A stretch of DNA of 64,000 nucleotides from Bradyrhizobium sp. RD5-C2 (GTDB lineage Bacteria; Pseudomonadota; Alphaproteobacteria; Rhizobiales; Xanthobacteraceae): contig NZ_BOVL01000022.1 of the NCBI RefSeq assembly GCF_019972155.1, positions 530 through 64,529 of the forward strand. Direction: 5' to 3'. Position 1 is the stretch's first letter. The number at the start of each line of letters is the position of its first letter. A model generated the notes under the pieces. It was not told the origin of the DNA and did no database searches. It was given only the letters and a program-made list of their open reading frames with translations. Positions 36,639 to 46,382 of the stretch are shown here, in pieces. The position numbers and the translations under genes are program-made.

Positions 36639-39600
36639 TCATTCTGCGGCGGGCGAGATCATGCTCGGCGGGCCGGGCTTCTTGGCCTTGTCAGCCTCGG
36701 GCTCGCTCGGGGTCAGCTCGTGGTCGGCATGCGAGACCACGAGCCGCTTGCCGAAGCGCCAGATCAGGTTGCCGATATCGTCCATCACCATGAACATCGC
36801 CGGCACGAACACCAGCGACAGCACGGTCGAGAAGATCAGGCCGCCGATCACCGCGAGCGCCATCGGCGAGCGGAATTCACCGCCGGCCCCGAACGCCAGC
36901 GCCGAGGGCATCATGCCGGCGGCCATCGCGATCGTGGTCATCACGATCGGGCGGGCGCGCTTCATGCCGGCGTCGATCATCGCATCCTCGCGCGCCTTGC
37001 CGTCGCGGATCGCCTCTACCGCGAATTCCACCAGCATGATGGCGTTCTTGGTGACGATGCCCATCAGCATCAGGATGCCGATCCACACCGGCGTGGTGAG
37101 CTGCTTGCCGGTCAGAAGCAGCGCGCCGATCGCGCCGCCGATCGAGAGCGGCAGCGAGAACAGGATGGTGATCGGCTGCAGGAACGTGCCGAACAGCAGC
37201 ACCAGCACGGCATAGACCATCATCAGGCCGGCGGTGATCGCGGTGGCGAAGCCGTCGGACAGTTCGGCGAGGCTCTCGGCGTCGCCGGACGGGCTGACCC
37301 TCACGCCCTTCGGCAGGCTCTTCATCACAGGCAGATCGTAGATCAGCTTGGTGGCATCGCCGAGCGCGGCATTACCGACCAGGTCGGCCGCGACGGTGGC
37401 CTGCCGCTCGCGGTCGTAGCGGTTGATGCTGGTCGGGCCCTGATCGAGCTGGATGTCGGCGACGACGGAGAGCGGCACGCCGCCGCGTTCGCCGCGCTGG
37501 CCGAGCGGCACGCGCAGCTGCTCCAGCATCTGCAAATCGCTGCGCGCATTGTCCTCGAGCTGGACGCGGATCGGCACCTGACGCTCGCCGGCGTCGAACT
37601 TGGCCAGCGCCGGGCCGACGTCGCCGATGGTGGCGACGCGAATGGTCTGCGACAGGCTTTCGGTCGAGACGCCGAGCCGCGCCGCGAGCTCGGCGCGTGG
37701 GCGGATGCGCAGCTCGGGCCGGTCGAGCGCGGTCTCCGAGATCACGTTGGCGATGATCGGGATCCGCTTCATCTGCGTCGCCAGCTCGCTGGCGACGTTG
37801 TTGACGATGTTGCTGTCGGTGCCGGTGACCACCAGCGAGATGGCGCGCAGGCCGTTCTCGTCGAGGAACCAGAACCGGATATCGGGGACGTTATCGAGCT
37901 CCTTGCCGATCGACAGCTCCAGCTCGCGCTGGGTGATCCTGCGGTCCGCCTTCGGCGTGTAGTTGATGATCAACGCGGCGCGGCGCACTTCCTGGATACC
38001 CGGCGGCACGCGGCCGCCGTCGACGAATACGCTGCGCACCTCGGGCCGCTTGCGCAGCCGCGCCACGATCTCCTCGGTGACCTTCTCGGTATAGGCAAGC
38101 TGCGAGCCCGGCGGCAGCTCCATCGCCAGCAGCGAGCGCGCGGTGTCCTGCGCCGGCAGGAAGCCCTGCGGCAGCAGCGTGATGCTCCAGATCGACGCGG
38201 CGAACACCGCAAAGCCGATCAGCACGGTGATGTAATGGTGCTTCACCGACCAGGTGACGAGGCCGTGATAGCCGCGCAGGATGCGGCCGGGCGGCGGGTC
38301 GTCGTGGTCGTGATGCTTGAGGAAATAGGCCGCCAGCATCGGCGTCACGAAGCGCGCGGCGAGCAGCGAGAAGAACACCTGCACCGACACGGTGATGCCG
38401 AACTGCTTGAAGAACTGCCCGGCGATCCCGGACATGAAGCTCGCCGGCGCGAAGATCGCGATGATGGTGAGCGAGATCGCGATCACCGCGAGGCCGATCT
38501 CGTCGGCGGCCTCAAGCGCGGCCCGGTAGGGCGTCTTGCCCATCCGCATGTGGCGGACGATGTTCTCGATCTCGACGATGGCGTCGTCGACCAGGATGCC
38601 GGTCGACAGCGTGATGGCGAGGAAAGAGACCAGGTTGAGCGAGAAGCCGAGCAGGTCCATCGCCCAGAAGGCCGGGAAGATCGACAGCGGCAGCGAGACC
38701 GCCGCGATGATGGTGGCGCGCATGTCGCGCAGGAACAGCAGCACGATGATGACGGCGAGGATCGCGCCCTCGAACAAGGTCGAGATCGCGGCCTCGTAAT
38801 TGCCCTTGGTGAACTCGACCGAGGTGTCGATCAGCTTGAGGTCGACGTCGGGATAGGCAACCTTCAGGGCGTCGATCCGCTTCTGCACCGCGGCCGCGAC
38901 GACGACATCGCTGGCGCCCTTGGAGCGCTTGATGCCGAGCGCCACCACCGGCTCGCCGTTGAAGCGGGCGAAGGTGCGGCGGTCGGCGATGGTGTCGGTG
39001 ACGGTGCCGAGATCGTCGAGCCGGATCTCTCCGCCGCCGAACAGCGGAATCATCGTCCCGGCGAGCTCATTTAGCGTCTTGGCGCCGGCAAGCGTCCGGA
39101 TCGCCTGGTCGTTCTTGCCGATCTCGGCGCGGCCGCCGGCGACGTCGACATTGGTGCCGCGCAGGATCTGGCTGACATTGACCGCGGTGAGCCCCACCGC
39201 CTGCAGCTTGTCGGGATCGAGCGAGACCAGGATCTCGCGCTCGACACCGCCGATGCGCTCGACCTGGGCGACGCCGCGCACACCCTGCAGCGCGCGCTTG
39301 ACCACGTCGTCGACGAAGTAAGAGAGCTGCTCCGGCGTCTTGCCGGGCGAGATCGCGGCATAGGTCACGATCGGTAGACCGATCACGTCGACGCGCTGGA
39401 TCAACGGTTCGGTGACGTTCTGCGGCAGGTTGGCGCGCACCCGCGTCACGGCGTCCTTGACGTCGTTGAGCGCGCGATCGGTGTTGGTCTCCAGCGCAAA
39501 CTGGATCGTGGTCACCGACAGGCCATCGGTGATCGAGGAGGAGATATGGCGCACGCCCTCGACGCCGGAGACGCCGTCCTCGATCGTCTTGGTGACCTGC

Positions 39601-39788
39601 GATTCAAGTTCGGAAGGCGCGGCGCCGAACTGCGAGACCGCGACCGAGATCACCGGAATGTCGGCGCTCGGCAGCCGCGTCACGGCGAGCTTGGTGAAGG
39701 AGACCCAGCCCAGCACCAGCAGGATGATCGAGAAGACGATCGAGGGAAGCGGGTTCCGGATCGACCATGCCGAGATGTTCAAAGCCAT
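36639..39788 (-). CDS. RND multidrug efflux transporter, HAE1 type
   Basis: 1049 residues with the RND plan: membrane helix 1, large periplasmic loop, helices 2-6, second loop, helices 8-12. Helix 4 holds the proton-relay Asp pair in GILVDDAIVEIENI and helix 10 the Lys in GIVTKNAIMLVEF. It exports hydrophobic compounds using the proton gradient. The adaptor gene ends 13 bases upstream (39802-40719). No outer-membrane channel gene is adjacent. A Crp-type box precedes the operon. Confidence 0.93.
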   Translation of the reverse strand: MALNISAWSIRNPLPSIVFSIILLVLGWVSFTKLAVTRLPSADIPVISVAVSQFGAAPSELESQVTKTIEDGVSGVEGVRHISSSITDGLSVTTIQFALETNTDRALNDVKDAVTRVRANLPQNVTEPLIQRVDVIGLPIVTYAAISPGKTPEQLSYFVDDVVKRALQGVRGVAQVERIGGVEREILVSLDPDKLQAVGLTAVNVSQILRGTNVDVAGGRAEIGKNDQAIRTLAGAKTLNELAGTMIPLFGGGEIRLDDLGTVTDTIADRRTFARFNGEPVVALGIKRSKGASDVVVAAAVQKRIDALKVAYPDVDLKLIDTSVEFTKGNYEAAISTLFEGAILAVIIVLLFLRDMRATIIAAVSLPLSIFPAFWAMDLLGFSLNLVSFLAITLSTGILVDDAIVEIENIVRHMRMGKTPYRAALEAADEIGLAVIAISLTIIAIFAPASFMSGIAGQFFKQFGITVSVQVFFSLLAARFVTPMLAAYFLKHHDHDDPPPGRILRGYHGLVTWSVKHHYITVLIGFAVFAASIWSITLLPQGFLPAQDTARSLLAMELPPGSQLAYTEKVTEEIVARLRKRPEVRSVFVDGGRVPPGIQEVRRAALIINYTPKADRRITQRELELSIGKELDNVPDIRFWFLDENGLRAISLVVTGTDSNIVNNVASELATQMKRIPIIANVISETALDRPELRIRPRAELAARLGVSTESLSQTIRVATIGDVGPALAKFDAGERQVPIRVQLEDNARSDLQMLEQLRVPLGQRGERGGVPLSVVADIQLDQGPTSINRYDRERQATVAADLVGNAALGDATKLIYDLPVMKSLPKGVRVSPSGDAESLAELSDGFATAITAGLMMVYAVLVLLFGTFLQPITILFSLPLSIGGAIGALLLTGKQLTTPVWIGILMLMGIVTKNAIMLVEFAVEAIRDGKAREDAMIDAGMKRARPIVMTTIAMAAGMMPSALAFGAGGEFRSPMALAVIGGLIFSTVLSLVFVPAMFMVMDDIGNLIWRFGKRLVVSHADHELTPSEPEADKAKKPGPPSMISPAAE

Positions 39789-39801
39789 TAGCGTATCCGA
39801 A

Positions 39802-40719
39802 TTAGCGTGATCGCGTGCGATCGAGTTCGTCGGCGAACATAGTCTTTATCTGGTCGCCGTCATGCAGCGAGGTGCCAGCATCGGCCACGACGATTTCGCC
39901 GACGTCGAGGCCTTCAAGGATTTCGGTCGAGGTGTCGGAGGTCAGCCCGACGCGCACCCTACGGGTCTCGACCGTGTTGCCCTTCACGACCTGCAGGGTC
40001 AGGCGGTCGATCGCGGTGCGCGGCACCGCGACGCCGCAGGAGCGCTTGGCGTCGATATTGGCGCGCGCGAACATGCCGACCTTCAGCGTCGGATTGTTGT
40101 TGATGGTGATGCGCACGTGCCCGAGCTGGGTGGCGCGGTCGATCTGCGGCGAGATCTGGCGGACCTTGCCGACGATATCGGGCGCATCGTCGCGGCTGAT
40201 CCGGACATTGGCGCCGGGATTGAGCTTCAGGAGCTGGAAGCTCGGCACCTCGGCGTCGAGCTCGATCTCGTTGTTGACGGAGATCTTGAACATCGCCGGA
40301 GCCTGCGGCGAGGCCGGGGCGCCGGGCGCGGTGCGGACCTCGGTGACGAGGCCGGCGGCCGGCGCGCGCAGCACGATCGGCTTGGCATTGCCCTGCGCCG
40401 CCTGCTGCGGCGGCGGGGTCAGCCGCGCCAGTTCCTGGTTCTCGGTCACAATGTCACCTTCGCGAACCAGCACGTCGGTAACCTTGGAGCCGTCCTGGTC
40501 GACATTCACCTGCGCCTCGCGGCGCGGCACAATGAAGCCGGTGACGCGAACCATGTCGGAGAAGCAGGCATTGGTCGATTTCGTCACCACGACCAGCGCC
40601 TGGCCCGGCGTCTCCTTCTCCTCCGGATGGGAGCGGTGCTCGAACGCGTAATAGGCGATCGCCAGCGCGAGGAACACCACGGTGCCGAGCGCAGGCTTGA
40701 GGTATTGGGAAAAATGCAT
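39802..40719 (-). CDS. RND efflux periplasmic adaptor (membrane fusion protein)
   Basis: 305 residues: one N-terminal membrane helix (about 10-27) then lipoyl, barrel-sandwich and membrane-proximal domains. NACFSDMVRVTGFIVPRREAQ opens the periplasmic part and RSCGVAVPRTAI is near the end. It links the pump 36639-39788 to an outer-membrane channel coded elsewhere. It is paralogous to the orphan adaptor at 20417-21295. Confidence 0.9.
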   Translation of the reverse strand: MHFSQYLKPALGTVVFLALAIAYYAFEHRSHPEEKETPGQALVVVTKSTNACFSDMVRVTGFIVPRREAQVNVDQDGSKVTDVLVREGDIVTENQELARLTPPPQQAAQGNAKPIVLRAPAAGLVTEVRTAPGAPASPQAPAMFKISVNNEIELDAEVPSFQLLKLNPGANVRISRDDAPDIVGKVRQISPQIDRATQLGHVRITINNNPTLKVGMFARANIDAKRSCGVAVPRTAIDRLTLQVVKGNTVETRRVRVGLTSDTSTEILEGLDVGEIVVADAGTSLHDGDQIKTMFADELDRTRSR

Positions 40720-40852
40720 CGCCTGATCAATCCAGCACTTGGCGCGTATCGACAGTGATTGTCTTGGGCGCTCGTCGAAGTCTCATCTTGCCGTCGTAGT
40801 GTGCGGGCATCGGAAGGCCGGGTCCATTGTTCCGGATCATGCCCTGACGTCA

Positions 40853-40868
40853 TGTGAGGCGGGTCACC
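40853..40868. promoter_or_regulatory. Crp-type box TGTGA-GGCGGG-TCACC
   Basis: Nine of ten half-site bases match the consensus. The centre is about 142 bases upstream of the efflux adaptor start (40719) and downstream of the OmpA-like stop, so it would act on the efflux operon. Confidence 0.5.
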
Positions 40869-40900
40869 TGTAGGCCGCTTTGGGCGTTCGCGCCAAAGCA

Positions 40901-40930
40901 AATGCGCCCCGCCGGGGTGCGGGACGCATT
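40901..40930 (-). terminator. Terminator hairpin of the OmpA-like gene
   Basis: On the minus strand AATGCGTCCCGC pairs with GCGGGGCGCATT (one U-G pair) around a 6-base loop, followed by TTGCTTTGG, 44 bases past the OmpA-like stop at 40974. Confidence 0.6.
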
Positions 40931-40973
40931 GTAACCTCAAAAAGGGGCCACGCCACCGCCCATCGCCTCTGGA

Positions 40974-41621
40974 TCACTTGGCGGCGGTGTCCTTGTTTTC
41001 CATGTTCACGACCTGCACGCGCCGGTTGACATCCGCCATCGGGTGGCTCGGGTCCTTCAGCTTGCTCTTGCCATAGCCGACGGTGACGAGATCGGTGCCG
41101 TTGATGCCATATTTGTCGACCAGATAGCGCTTGATAGCGTCGGCGCGGCGCTCCGAGAGGCCCTGATTGTAGTCCTCGCCGCCGGCAGCGTCGGTGTGGC
41201 CGGCGACCACGAAGGTCGAGCCCTTCAGGTCCTGATTGGTCAAGGCGCGGCCGAGCGCCTGCACCGAGGGCAGCGACTTCGCGCTGACGTCGGCGGAGTT
41301 GTAGTCGAAGTTGATCTCGAGATCGATCTTCGGCTTGTCCTGGACGATGGTCGCGATTTCCTCGCGCTCGGTCGAGGACAGCGAGCGGGTGGCGCGGCCG
41401 CGGACGCTCTGCACGAATTTGGCCTGGTCGGCGCTCAGTCCGGGCGCGGTCTGCGGGCCGGCCGAGAGGCCGCGGGTCAGCGGCTTCTTCTCGGGCGTCA
41501 GCGCCTTGATGATCTGGTCCTCGGTCACGTCACCAGCGCGGGCGGCCGCCATGCCTGATAACAGCACGGCGCCGACGGTCACGATCGAAAGCATCGCGGC
41601 CCTTGCCGACGGCTTGAACAT
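40974..41621 (-). CDS. OmpA-family peptidoglycan-binding protein
   Basis: 215 residues with signal peptide (AMLSIVTVGAVLLSGMAAARA) and a C-terminal OmpA domain (about 100-210): FVVAGHTDAAG and NQGLSERRADAIKRYL are the peptidoglycan-binding signature. No beta-barrel, so a periplasmic or envelope-anchored peptidoglycan binder. ATG 41621 follows AGGAGGAAC. The caspase-like/TPR gene lies 142 bases upstream on the same strand. Confidence 0.88.
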   Translation of the reverse strand: MFKPSARAAMLSIVTVGAVLLSGMAAARAGDVTEDQIIKALTPEKKPLTRGLSAGPQTAPGLSADQAKFVQSVRGRATRSLSSTEREEIATIVQDKPKIDLEINFDYNSADVSAKSLPSVQALGRALTNQDLKGSTFVVAGHTDAAGGEDYNQGLSERRADAIKRYLVDKYGINGTDLVTVGYGKSKLKDPSHPMADVNRRVQVVNMENKDTAAK

Positions 41622-41763
41622 TTCGGTTCCTCCTGCGCCGGCTGGCGCGGTTCCATGCAGCTCTTTGGATTGATCGCGGGCATCGCTGCCCGGCACGCAC
41701 CCTCTGATTAGTCGCGCAATTTCATCAGCGGTTCGAGCCGCAGGCAGGCCCCGGTTTCATGTG

Positions 41764-43356
41764 TCATTGCACGCCGTAGTCGGCGAATTCCTTGACGATA
41801 TTCGGGTCCATCGCCTTGGCGTTGGCGATGTCGAGATCGCCTTCCGCGACCGCGCCGCTGCGCTTCTTGGCAAGGCCGCGCCCGTACAGCGACGAGGTCA
41901 GCCGCGGGTTGATCTTCAGCGCGGCGTCGAAATCGGCGATGGCGTTCTTGTTCTGCCCGCCCTTCAGATTCATCAGCCCGCGGCTGTCGAGCGCATCGAC
42001 GAAATTCGGGCGCAGCCGCAGCGCCTCGTTGCAGTCCTTCAGGGCGGCCTGCAGGTCGCCGATCACGGTGCGGACCCAGCAGCGGTTGTTATAGGCCTCG
42101 ACATCCTTCGGGTTCAGCCGCAGCGAATTGGTGAAATCCTTCACCGCGAGGTCGTAGGCGCCCTTGCTGGCAAAGACCTGGCCGCGGCGATACAGCGCAG
42201 CCGCGTCATCCGGGTTCTTGTCGAGCTTTTCGTTCAGGCCCTTGATCGTCGGATCATCCGCGAGAACAGGCGAATTGCTCGGGGCCGGCGTCGGCTGGAT
42301 CACCACCGGCGGCGGAGGCGCGGGTGGCGGCAGCGCGATCTCGGGTCCCTTTGGGGGAGGCGGCGGTGCCGCCGGCGCTGTCGCGACCGGCTTCGGCGGC
42401 GCCGGTGGCGGCGTCGGCGCGGTTGCAGCCGGGGGCGTGGGTGTCGGCTTCGGCGTTGCAGCGGGTGGGGCTGGCGGAGCGGGCGGCGGCGAGACCGGCG
42501 GTGCCGTTGCCACCTCGGGCGACGGCGATGCTGCGGGCGCGGGCGCAGCGCTCGACGGTCCCGGTGCGCCGCCTGGACTGGCTGCGCCGCTTGGCGTGGC
42601 TGCGCCGGCTGGACTGAACGAGAAATCCTCGGCCAGCGACGACGAGATCCACGGCACCTGTTCCTGCCGCGAGGCGCGGGTGACGCCGACGCGGGTGCGG
42701 TTCAGCGTTTCCTCCGCCATCAGGTCGGGGGTGCGGATCTCCTTCAGCAGTTCCCGCACGAACAGGCTACGGTCGCTGCCATTGTCCGAGACCACCGACG
42801 ACAGCGCGGCCGAATACATCACCAACGTGCCGTTGGGGGCGATCACCGGGGCGAGTCCCGCCGAGAAGCTGCGGAAGCGGCGCTCGAACGGGTTGCGCCT
42901 GGAGGCGTCGACCAGGGCGATCTTCACCCCGGCGCCGCGGCTATTGATCTCGCCGAGCACGGTCTCGAGGCTGAAGCCGTCGCGGCGGACGTCGGCCTCG
43001 GCCCAGATCTGGGCATCGATCGGGATCATGTAGCTCTGCCGGTTCGACTGGATGCCGTAACCCGAGAAGAAGATCAGCGCGACCGAGCCCGGCTTGATCT
43101 TGCCATAGAGCCGGTCGAAGGCGCGGCGCATGCCATCGCCGGTCAGGTTCTCGCCGACCTCGACGGTGAAGCCATCGCGCTTGAGCTCGTCGGCGACGTC
43201 GCGGGCGTCGTTGACCGGCTCCTTCAGCGGCGCGTCGGCGTCGGGATATTTGGCATTGCCGATGACCAGCGCGAAACGATCGCCGGCAGCGACGGACAGG
43301 GTGGGCGACGCGATTGAAAAAATCAGCGTGGCGAGCAAGGCAAGGCGGATTTTCAT
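41764..43356 (-). CDS. Caspase-like domain (Y/S type) with proline-rich linker and TPR repeats
   Basis: 530 residues: signal peptide (about 1-24), caspase-like domain (about 27-265), a Pro/Ala-rich linker of about 120 residues, then TPR repeats (about 375-520). As in the gene at 19376, the catalytic His is Tyr100 (FSGYGIQ) and Cys is Ser152 (VDASRRNPF), so proteolysis is not expected. The two domains share APxxP-like ends (SAGLAP). ATG 43356 begins the signal peptide; no strong SD. A perfect Crp-type box lies 240 bases upstream. Confidence 0.86.
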   Translation of the reverse strand: MKIRLALLATLIFSIASPTLSVAAGDRFALVIGNAKYPDADAPLKEPVNDARDVADELKRDGFTVEVGENLTGDGMRRAFDRLYGKIKPGSVALIFFSGYGIQSNRQSYMIPIDAQIWAEADVRRDGFSLETVLGEINSRGAGVKIALVDASRRNPFERRFRSFSAGLAPVIAPNGTLVMYSAALSSVVSDNGSDRSLFVRELLKEIRTPDLMAEETLNRTRVGVTRASRQEQVPWISSSLAEDFSFSPAGAATPSGAASPGGAPGPSSAAPAPAASPSPEVATAPPVSPPPAPPAPPAATPKPTPTPPAATAPTPPPAPPKPVATAPAAPPPPPKGPEIALPPPAPPPPVVIQPTPAPSNSPVLADDPTIKGLNEKLDKNPDDAAALYRRGQVFASKGAYDLAVKDFTNSLRLNPKDVEAYNNRCWVRTVIGDLQAALKDCNEALRLRPNFVDALDSRGLMNLKGGQNKNAIADFDAALKINPRLTSSLYGRGLAKKRSGAVAEGDLDIANAKAMDPNIVKEFADYGVQ

Positions 43357-43736
43357 AATCGCGGCTAATCCAGATCGCGGCATTGCAATGAAATGGCGCC
43401 GCTTTCAGCCTGCGCCCCGGGGACCTTACTCTAGCGAAAATCCATTATCAAACCACGGTCAAACCCCCGTCAACGGCCTGCGGCACCATCGCTAATCGCG
43501 GCGGCGGTAACGAGGCCGCAGTGCAACAGCCGCGATCATGGCGGCCATCGCCTCCGTGGCATGGTGCAGGTTCATGCGACCGGATAGTGTGATTGCATTC
43601 ACAGAGGCTTGTGCAGTGGTTTGGGCCGACCTGTCATGCGCTCGTCGCACTTTGCGCGGTTTGACCTTTGCGCGAGGCGATGGCTTTGTGGTCGGGACGC
43701 CAAGCCATTCAAGAACAGCCAACAAGAGCGAAACCG
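43357..43736. other. Divergent intergenic region, 380 bases
   Basis: It separates the TPR caspase-like gene (leftward) from the MBL gene (rightward) and holds the Crp-type box 43588-43603. Short frames inside have no SD and no recognisable family, so none is called. Confidence 0.65.
43588..43603. promoter_or_regulatory. Perfect Crp-type box TGTGA-TTGCAT-TCACA
   Basis: All ten half-site bases match, with the correct 6-base spacer. The centre is 240 bases from the caspase-like/TPR start (43356) and 142 bases from the MBL gene start (43737). Confidence 0.68.
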
Positions 43737-44543
43737 ATGGGAAACGCCTACGAAATCTACGCCCTGCGCTATGCGACGATGTCGCCGCGCACGCCCCACC
43801 TCAATTTCCTGGTGCCCGATCCGCACGACACCACGGCGCAGGATCTCGATTATTTCGTCTGGCTGATCCGCGGCCACGGCCGCGACATCCTGGTCGACAC
43901 CGGCTTCAACGCCGAGGAGGCCAAGGCGCGCGCCCGCAAGCTGACGCTCAACCCGGTCGATGCGCTGGCCGCCTTCGGTGTCAGTGCCGATGCGATCCGC
44001 GACGTCATCGTGACCCATCTGCATTATGACCACGCCGGCAATCTGGATCGCTTCCCGAACGCCAAATTCCATCTGCAGGAACGCGAGATGAGCTACGCGA
44101 CCGGCCGCTGCATGTGCAACGGCATGCTGCGCCATCCGTTCTCCATTGAACACGTCACGCAGATGGTGCGCCATGTCTACGGCGAGCGCGTCACCTTCCA
44201 TTCCGGCGACGGCGAGATCGCGCCCGGCGTCACCGTGCATCGCGTCGGCGGCCATTCCGACGGCCTGCAGGTGGTGCGGGTTGATACCGCGCGCGGCCCG
44301 GTGGTGCTGGCGTCGGACGCCGCGCATTATTATGCGAACCTGCACAAGAAGAGCCCGTTCCCGATCGTCTACAATGTCGGCGACATGGCGCAGGGCTGGG
44401 AGACCGTCGAGCGGCTTGCCGGTCATCCCGACCGCTTCATTCCAGGCCACGATCCGATCGTCAGCGAGATCTATCCGCGCGCCAGCGACAAGGTCGATGC
44501 GTTCGCGCTGCATCTGGCGCCGTCGCGATCGTTCGCGAAATAG
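43737..44543 (+). CDS. Metallo-beta-lactamase-fold hydrolase, lactonase-like
   Basis: 268 residues. The intact metal motif HLHYDHAG, the later His of GGHSDG, the bridging Asp in ASDAAHYY and the last His in PGHDP fit a dinuclear enzyme of the N-acyl homoserine lactonase-like group. Natural substrate unknown. ATG 43737 begins the conserved part; an in-frame ATG at 43680 is possible. The next gene is 62 bases downstream on the same strand. Confidence 0.84.
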   Translation: MGNAYEIYALRYATMSPRTPHLNFLVPDPHDTTAQDLDYFVWLIRGHGRDILVDTGFNAEEAKARARKLTLNPVDALAAFGVSADAIRDVIVTHLHYDHAGNLDRFPNAKFHLQEREMSYATGRCMCNGMLRHPFSIEHVTQMVRHVYGERVTFHSGDGEIAPGVTVHRVGGHSDGLQVVRVDTARGPVVLASDAAHYYANLHKKSPFPIVYNVGDMAQGWETVERLAGHPDRFIPGHDPIVSEIYPRASDKVDAFALHLAPSRSFAK

Positions 44544-44605
44544 CCTCGCCGATCGGGCAAGGCGTATCTGCAACACCTCAAGAAACGTCAAAAAGAAGAA
44601 GCGAT

Positions 44606-45487
44606 ATGACTGCATACAAGACTCTCGGATTCATCGGCCTCGGCGTGATGGGTGAGCCGATTTGCCGCAACCTGGTCAAGAAGAGCTGCAAGCGCGTCGT
44701 GGTGTTCGACCTCGCGGCTGAGCCGCTGCAACGACTACGCGCTGACGGCGCCGATGTGGCTGAAACGGTCGCCGATGTCATCAAGCAGAGCGACGTGCTG
44801 TTCCTCTGCCTGCCGAGCGCGAAACATGTGCGCGCGGTGTTCGAGGGTGACGGCATCCTGAAGAATGCGAGGGCCGGCCAGGTCGTGGTCGATCTCGGTA
44901 CGTCTTCGGTCAGCCAGACCCGCGACTTCGCCGGGCAGTTGCAAGCCAAGGGCGCGGCCTGGGCCGACGCGCCGATCGCGCGCACCCGGCAGGCGGCGCA
45001 GGACGGCACGCTCAGCGTGATGGTCGGTGCGGTGCCCGTGCTCTATGCCGCGATCGAGCCCTTGATCCGCTGCTTTGCCACCGACGTCACCAATTGCGGC
45101 GAGGTCGGCGCAGGGCAGGTGACCAAGATCCTCAACAACATGGTGCTGTTCGAGACCGTGAACGCGCTGGCTGAGGCGGTTGCGGTGGCGAAGCACAATG
45201 GCGTCGATCCGAAGCTCTTGCTGGAAACCCTGTCGAAGGGCTCGGCCGACAGCTTTGCGCTGCGCAACCACGGCATGAAGGCGATCGTGCCCGGCGTGTT
45301 TCCGGAGCGCGCGTTCTCGACCGAATATGCGCTGAAGGATCTGTCCTACGCGCTGGAGCTCGCCGCCGACGCCGGCATCAAGATCCGCGGCGCGGAGCTG
45401 ATCGGCACCGTGCTACAGGAGGCGATCGACAAGGGATCGAAGGATAATTATTTCCCTGTGATCGCGAAGCATATCGGCGGGGCGTAA
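44606..45487 (+). CDS. NAD(P)-dependent beta-hydroxyacid dehydrogenase
   Basis: 293 residues: N-terminal Rossmann domain with GFIGLGVMGEPICRNL, substrate-site pattern LGTSSVSQTRDFAGQL, and the catalytic Lys in GAGQVTKILNNM. Belongs to the 3-hydroxyisobutyrate/6-phosphogluconate dehydrogenase family. Substrate is not readable. It is likely cotranscribed with the preceding MBL gene. Confidence 0.86.
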   Translation: MTAYKTLGFIGLGVMGEPICRNLVKKSCKRVVVFDLAAEPLQRLRADGADVAETVADVIKQSDVLFLCLPSAKHVRAVFEGDGILKNARAGQVVVDLGTSSVSQTRDFAGQLQAKGAAWADAPIARTRQAAQDGTLSVMVGAVPVLYAAIEPLIRCFATDVTNCGEVGAGQVTKILNNMVLFETVNALAEAVAVAKHNGVDPKLLLETLSKGSADSFALRNHGMKAIVPGVFPERAFSTEYALKDLSYALELAADAGIKIRGAELIGTVLQEAIDKGSKDNYFPVIAKHIGGA

Positions 45488-45497
45488 ATCCCTCCAT

Positions 45498-45598
45498 CGT
45501 CATTCCGGGGCTCGCGAAGCGAGAGCCCGGAATCCATTCCACCACGAGTAATGCGGCTCGATGGATTCCGGGCTCGTGCTGCGCGCGCCCCGGAATGA
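45498..45598. repeat. Intergenic inverted repeat, family A copy 3
   Basis: Arms CGTCATTCCGGGG and CCCCGGAATGA, inner AGCCCGGAATCCAT and ATGGATTCCGGGCT. Best match is copy 2. Confidence 0.8.
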
Positions 45599-45662
45599 AA
45601 TCGGAGGGAGCCGCGGGCAAACATTCCACACCGTCACCCCCGCGCAACGGCATCGCCGTTGT

Positions 45663-45762
45663 CGCTGGAGGAGCGCGCTCTTGCGCGCGTCTCGAAGGGT
45701 CGACGGCCACCAGCCGGGCCGTGCATCCTTCGAGACGCGCTACGCGCTCCTCAGGATGACGG
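45663..45762. repeat. Intergenic inverted repeat, family E copy 2
   Basis: Arms GAGGAGCGCGC and GCGCTCCTCAGGATGACGG, inner GTCTCGAAGGGT and ATCCTTCGAGAC; shares TCTCGAAGGGTCG and GCCGTGCATCCTTCGAG with copy 1. Confidence 0.75.
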
Positions 45763-45773
45763 GTTGAGTGAGC

Positions 45774-46334
45774 CTAATACACGTCCTTGGCGTCGGCTTC
45801 TTCGCTGGTCTGCACCAGCTCGAGGCTGGTCTCGACCTTGCCGAGCAGGCGCGCGAGATCGCGGCGCTCCTGTGCGGACAGGCAGGACAGGATCTCCTGC
45901 TCCTTGCGCAGCAGGCGCGGGATCAGCTCTTCATACAGCGCCTGGCCCTTCCTGGTCAGTCGCAGGCGGAATTCGCGGCGGTCGTCGGCGTTCTCGACGC
46001 GCTCCACGATCTCGCGCTCCATCAGCGCCGACACCGCGCGGCTGATGGTGGATTTATGCGTGCGGGTGCAATGCGCGATGTATTGCGCGCTGCAGGGATC
46101 ATTGCGGAAACCGAGCGTCGCGAGCACGCGCCACTCGGGAATATCGAGGCCGTAACGCGCCTGATATTCGCTCGATAGCGCCGAGGACACCTCGGCCGCC
46201 AGCCGGTTCAGGCGGAACGGCATGAAGTGGAAGAGGTCGAGGCGCTTTTTGGTCGGCGCGGTATTGTCGCGCGCATCCGCTTCCACGGCGCTGCGCGGCC
46301 GCATCGGAGGCTGGCTTGCAGAGGTCCTGGCCAA
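45774..46334 (-). CDS. MarR-family regulator of the aromatic catabolism cluster
   Basis: 186 residues with a MarR-type winged HTH: TRTHKSTISRAVSALM recognition region and wing ENADDRREFRLRLTRKG. TTG 46334 is the start, with GGAGGAA immediately upstream in normal spacing. It is divergent from the FAD hydroxylase gene (46511) across 176 bases, so it probably represses the catabolic genes until an aromatic acid binds. Similar regulators (HpaR type) govern phenylacetate-type pathways. Confidence 0.83.
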   Translation of the reverse strand: MARTSASQPPMRPRSAVEADARDNTAPTKKRLDLFHFMPFRLNRLAAEVSSALSSEYQARYGLDIPEWRVLATLGFRNDPCSAQYIAHCTRTHKSTISRAVSALMEREIVERVENADDRREFRLRLTRKGQALYEELIPRLLRKEQEILSCLSAQERRDLARLLGKVETSLELVQTSEEADAKDVY

Positions 46335-46382
46335 AAATTCCTCCAATTTGAGTTGACGGCGAGCCCGACTGGGAGTTTAAGA

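Noticed and set aside
36540..39074. An 844-codon open frame opposite the RND pump gene
   Set aside because: Antisense shadow of a GC-rich gene, with His/Arg/Asp-rich composition and no recognisable domain.
43492..43725. Small minus-strand frame overlapping the Crp box upstream of the MBL gene
   Set aside because: No SD, no family, and it would cover the regulatory region; left as non-coding.
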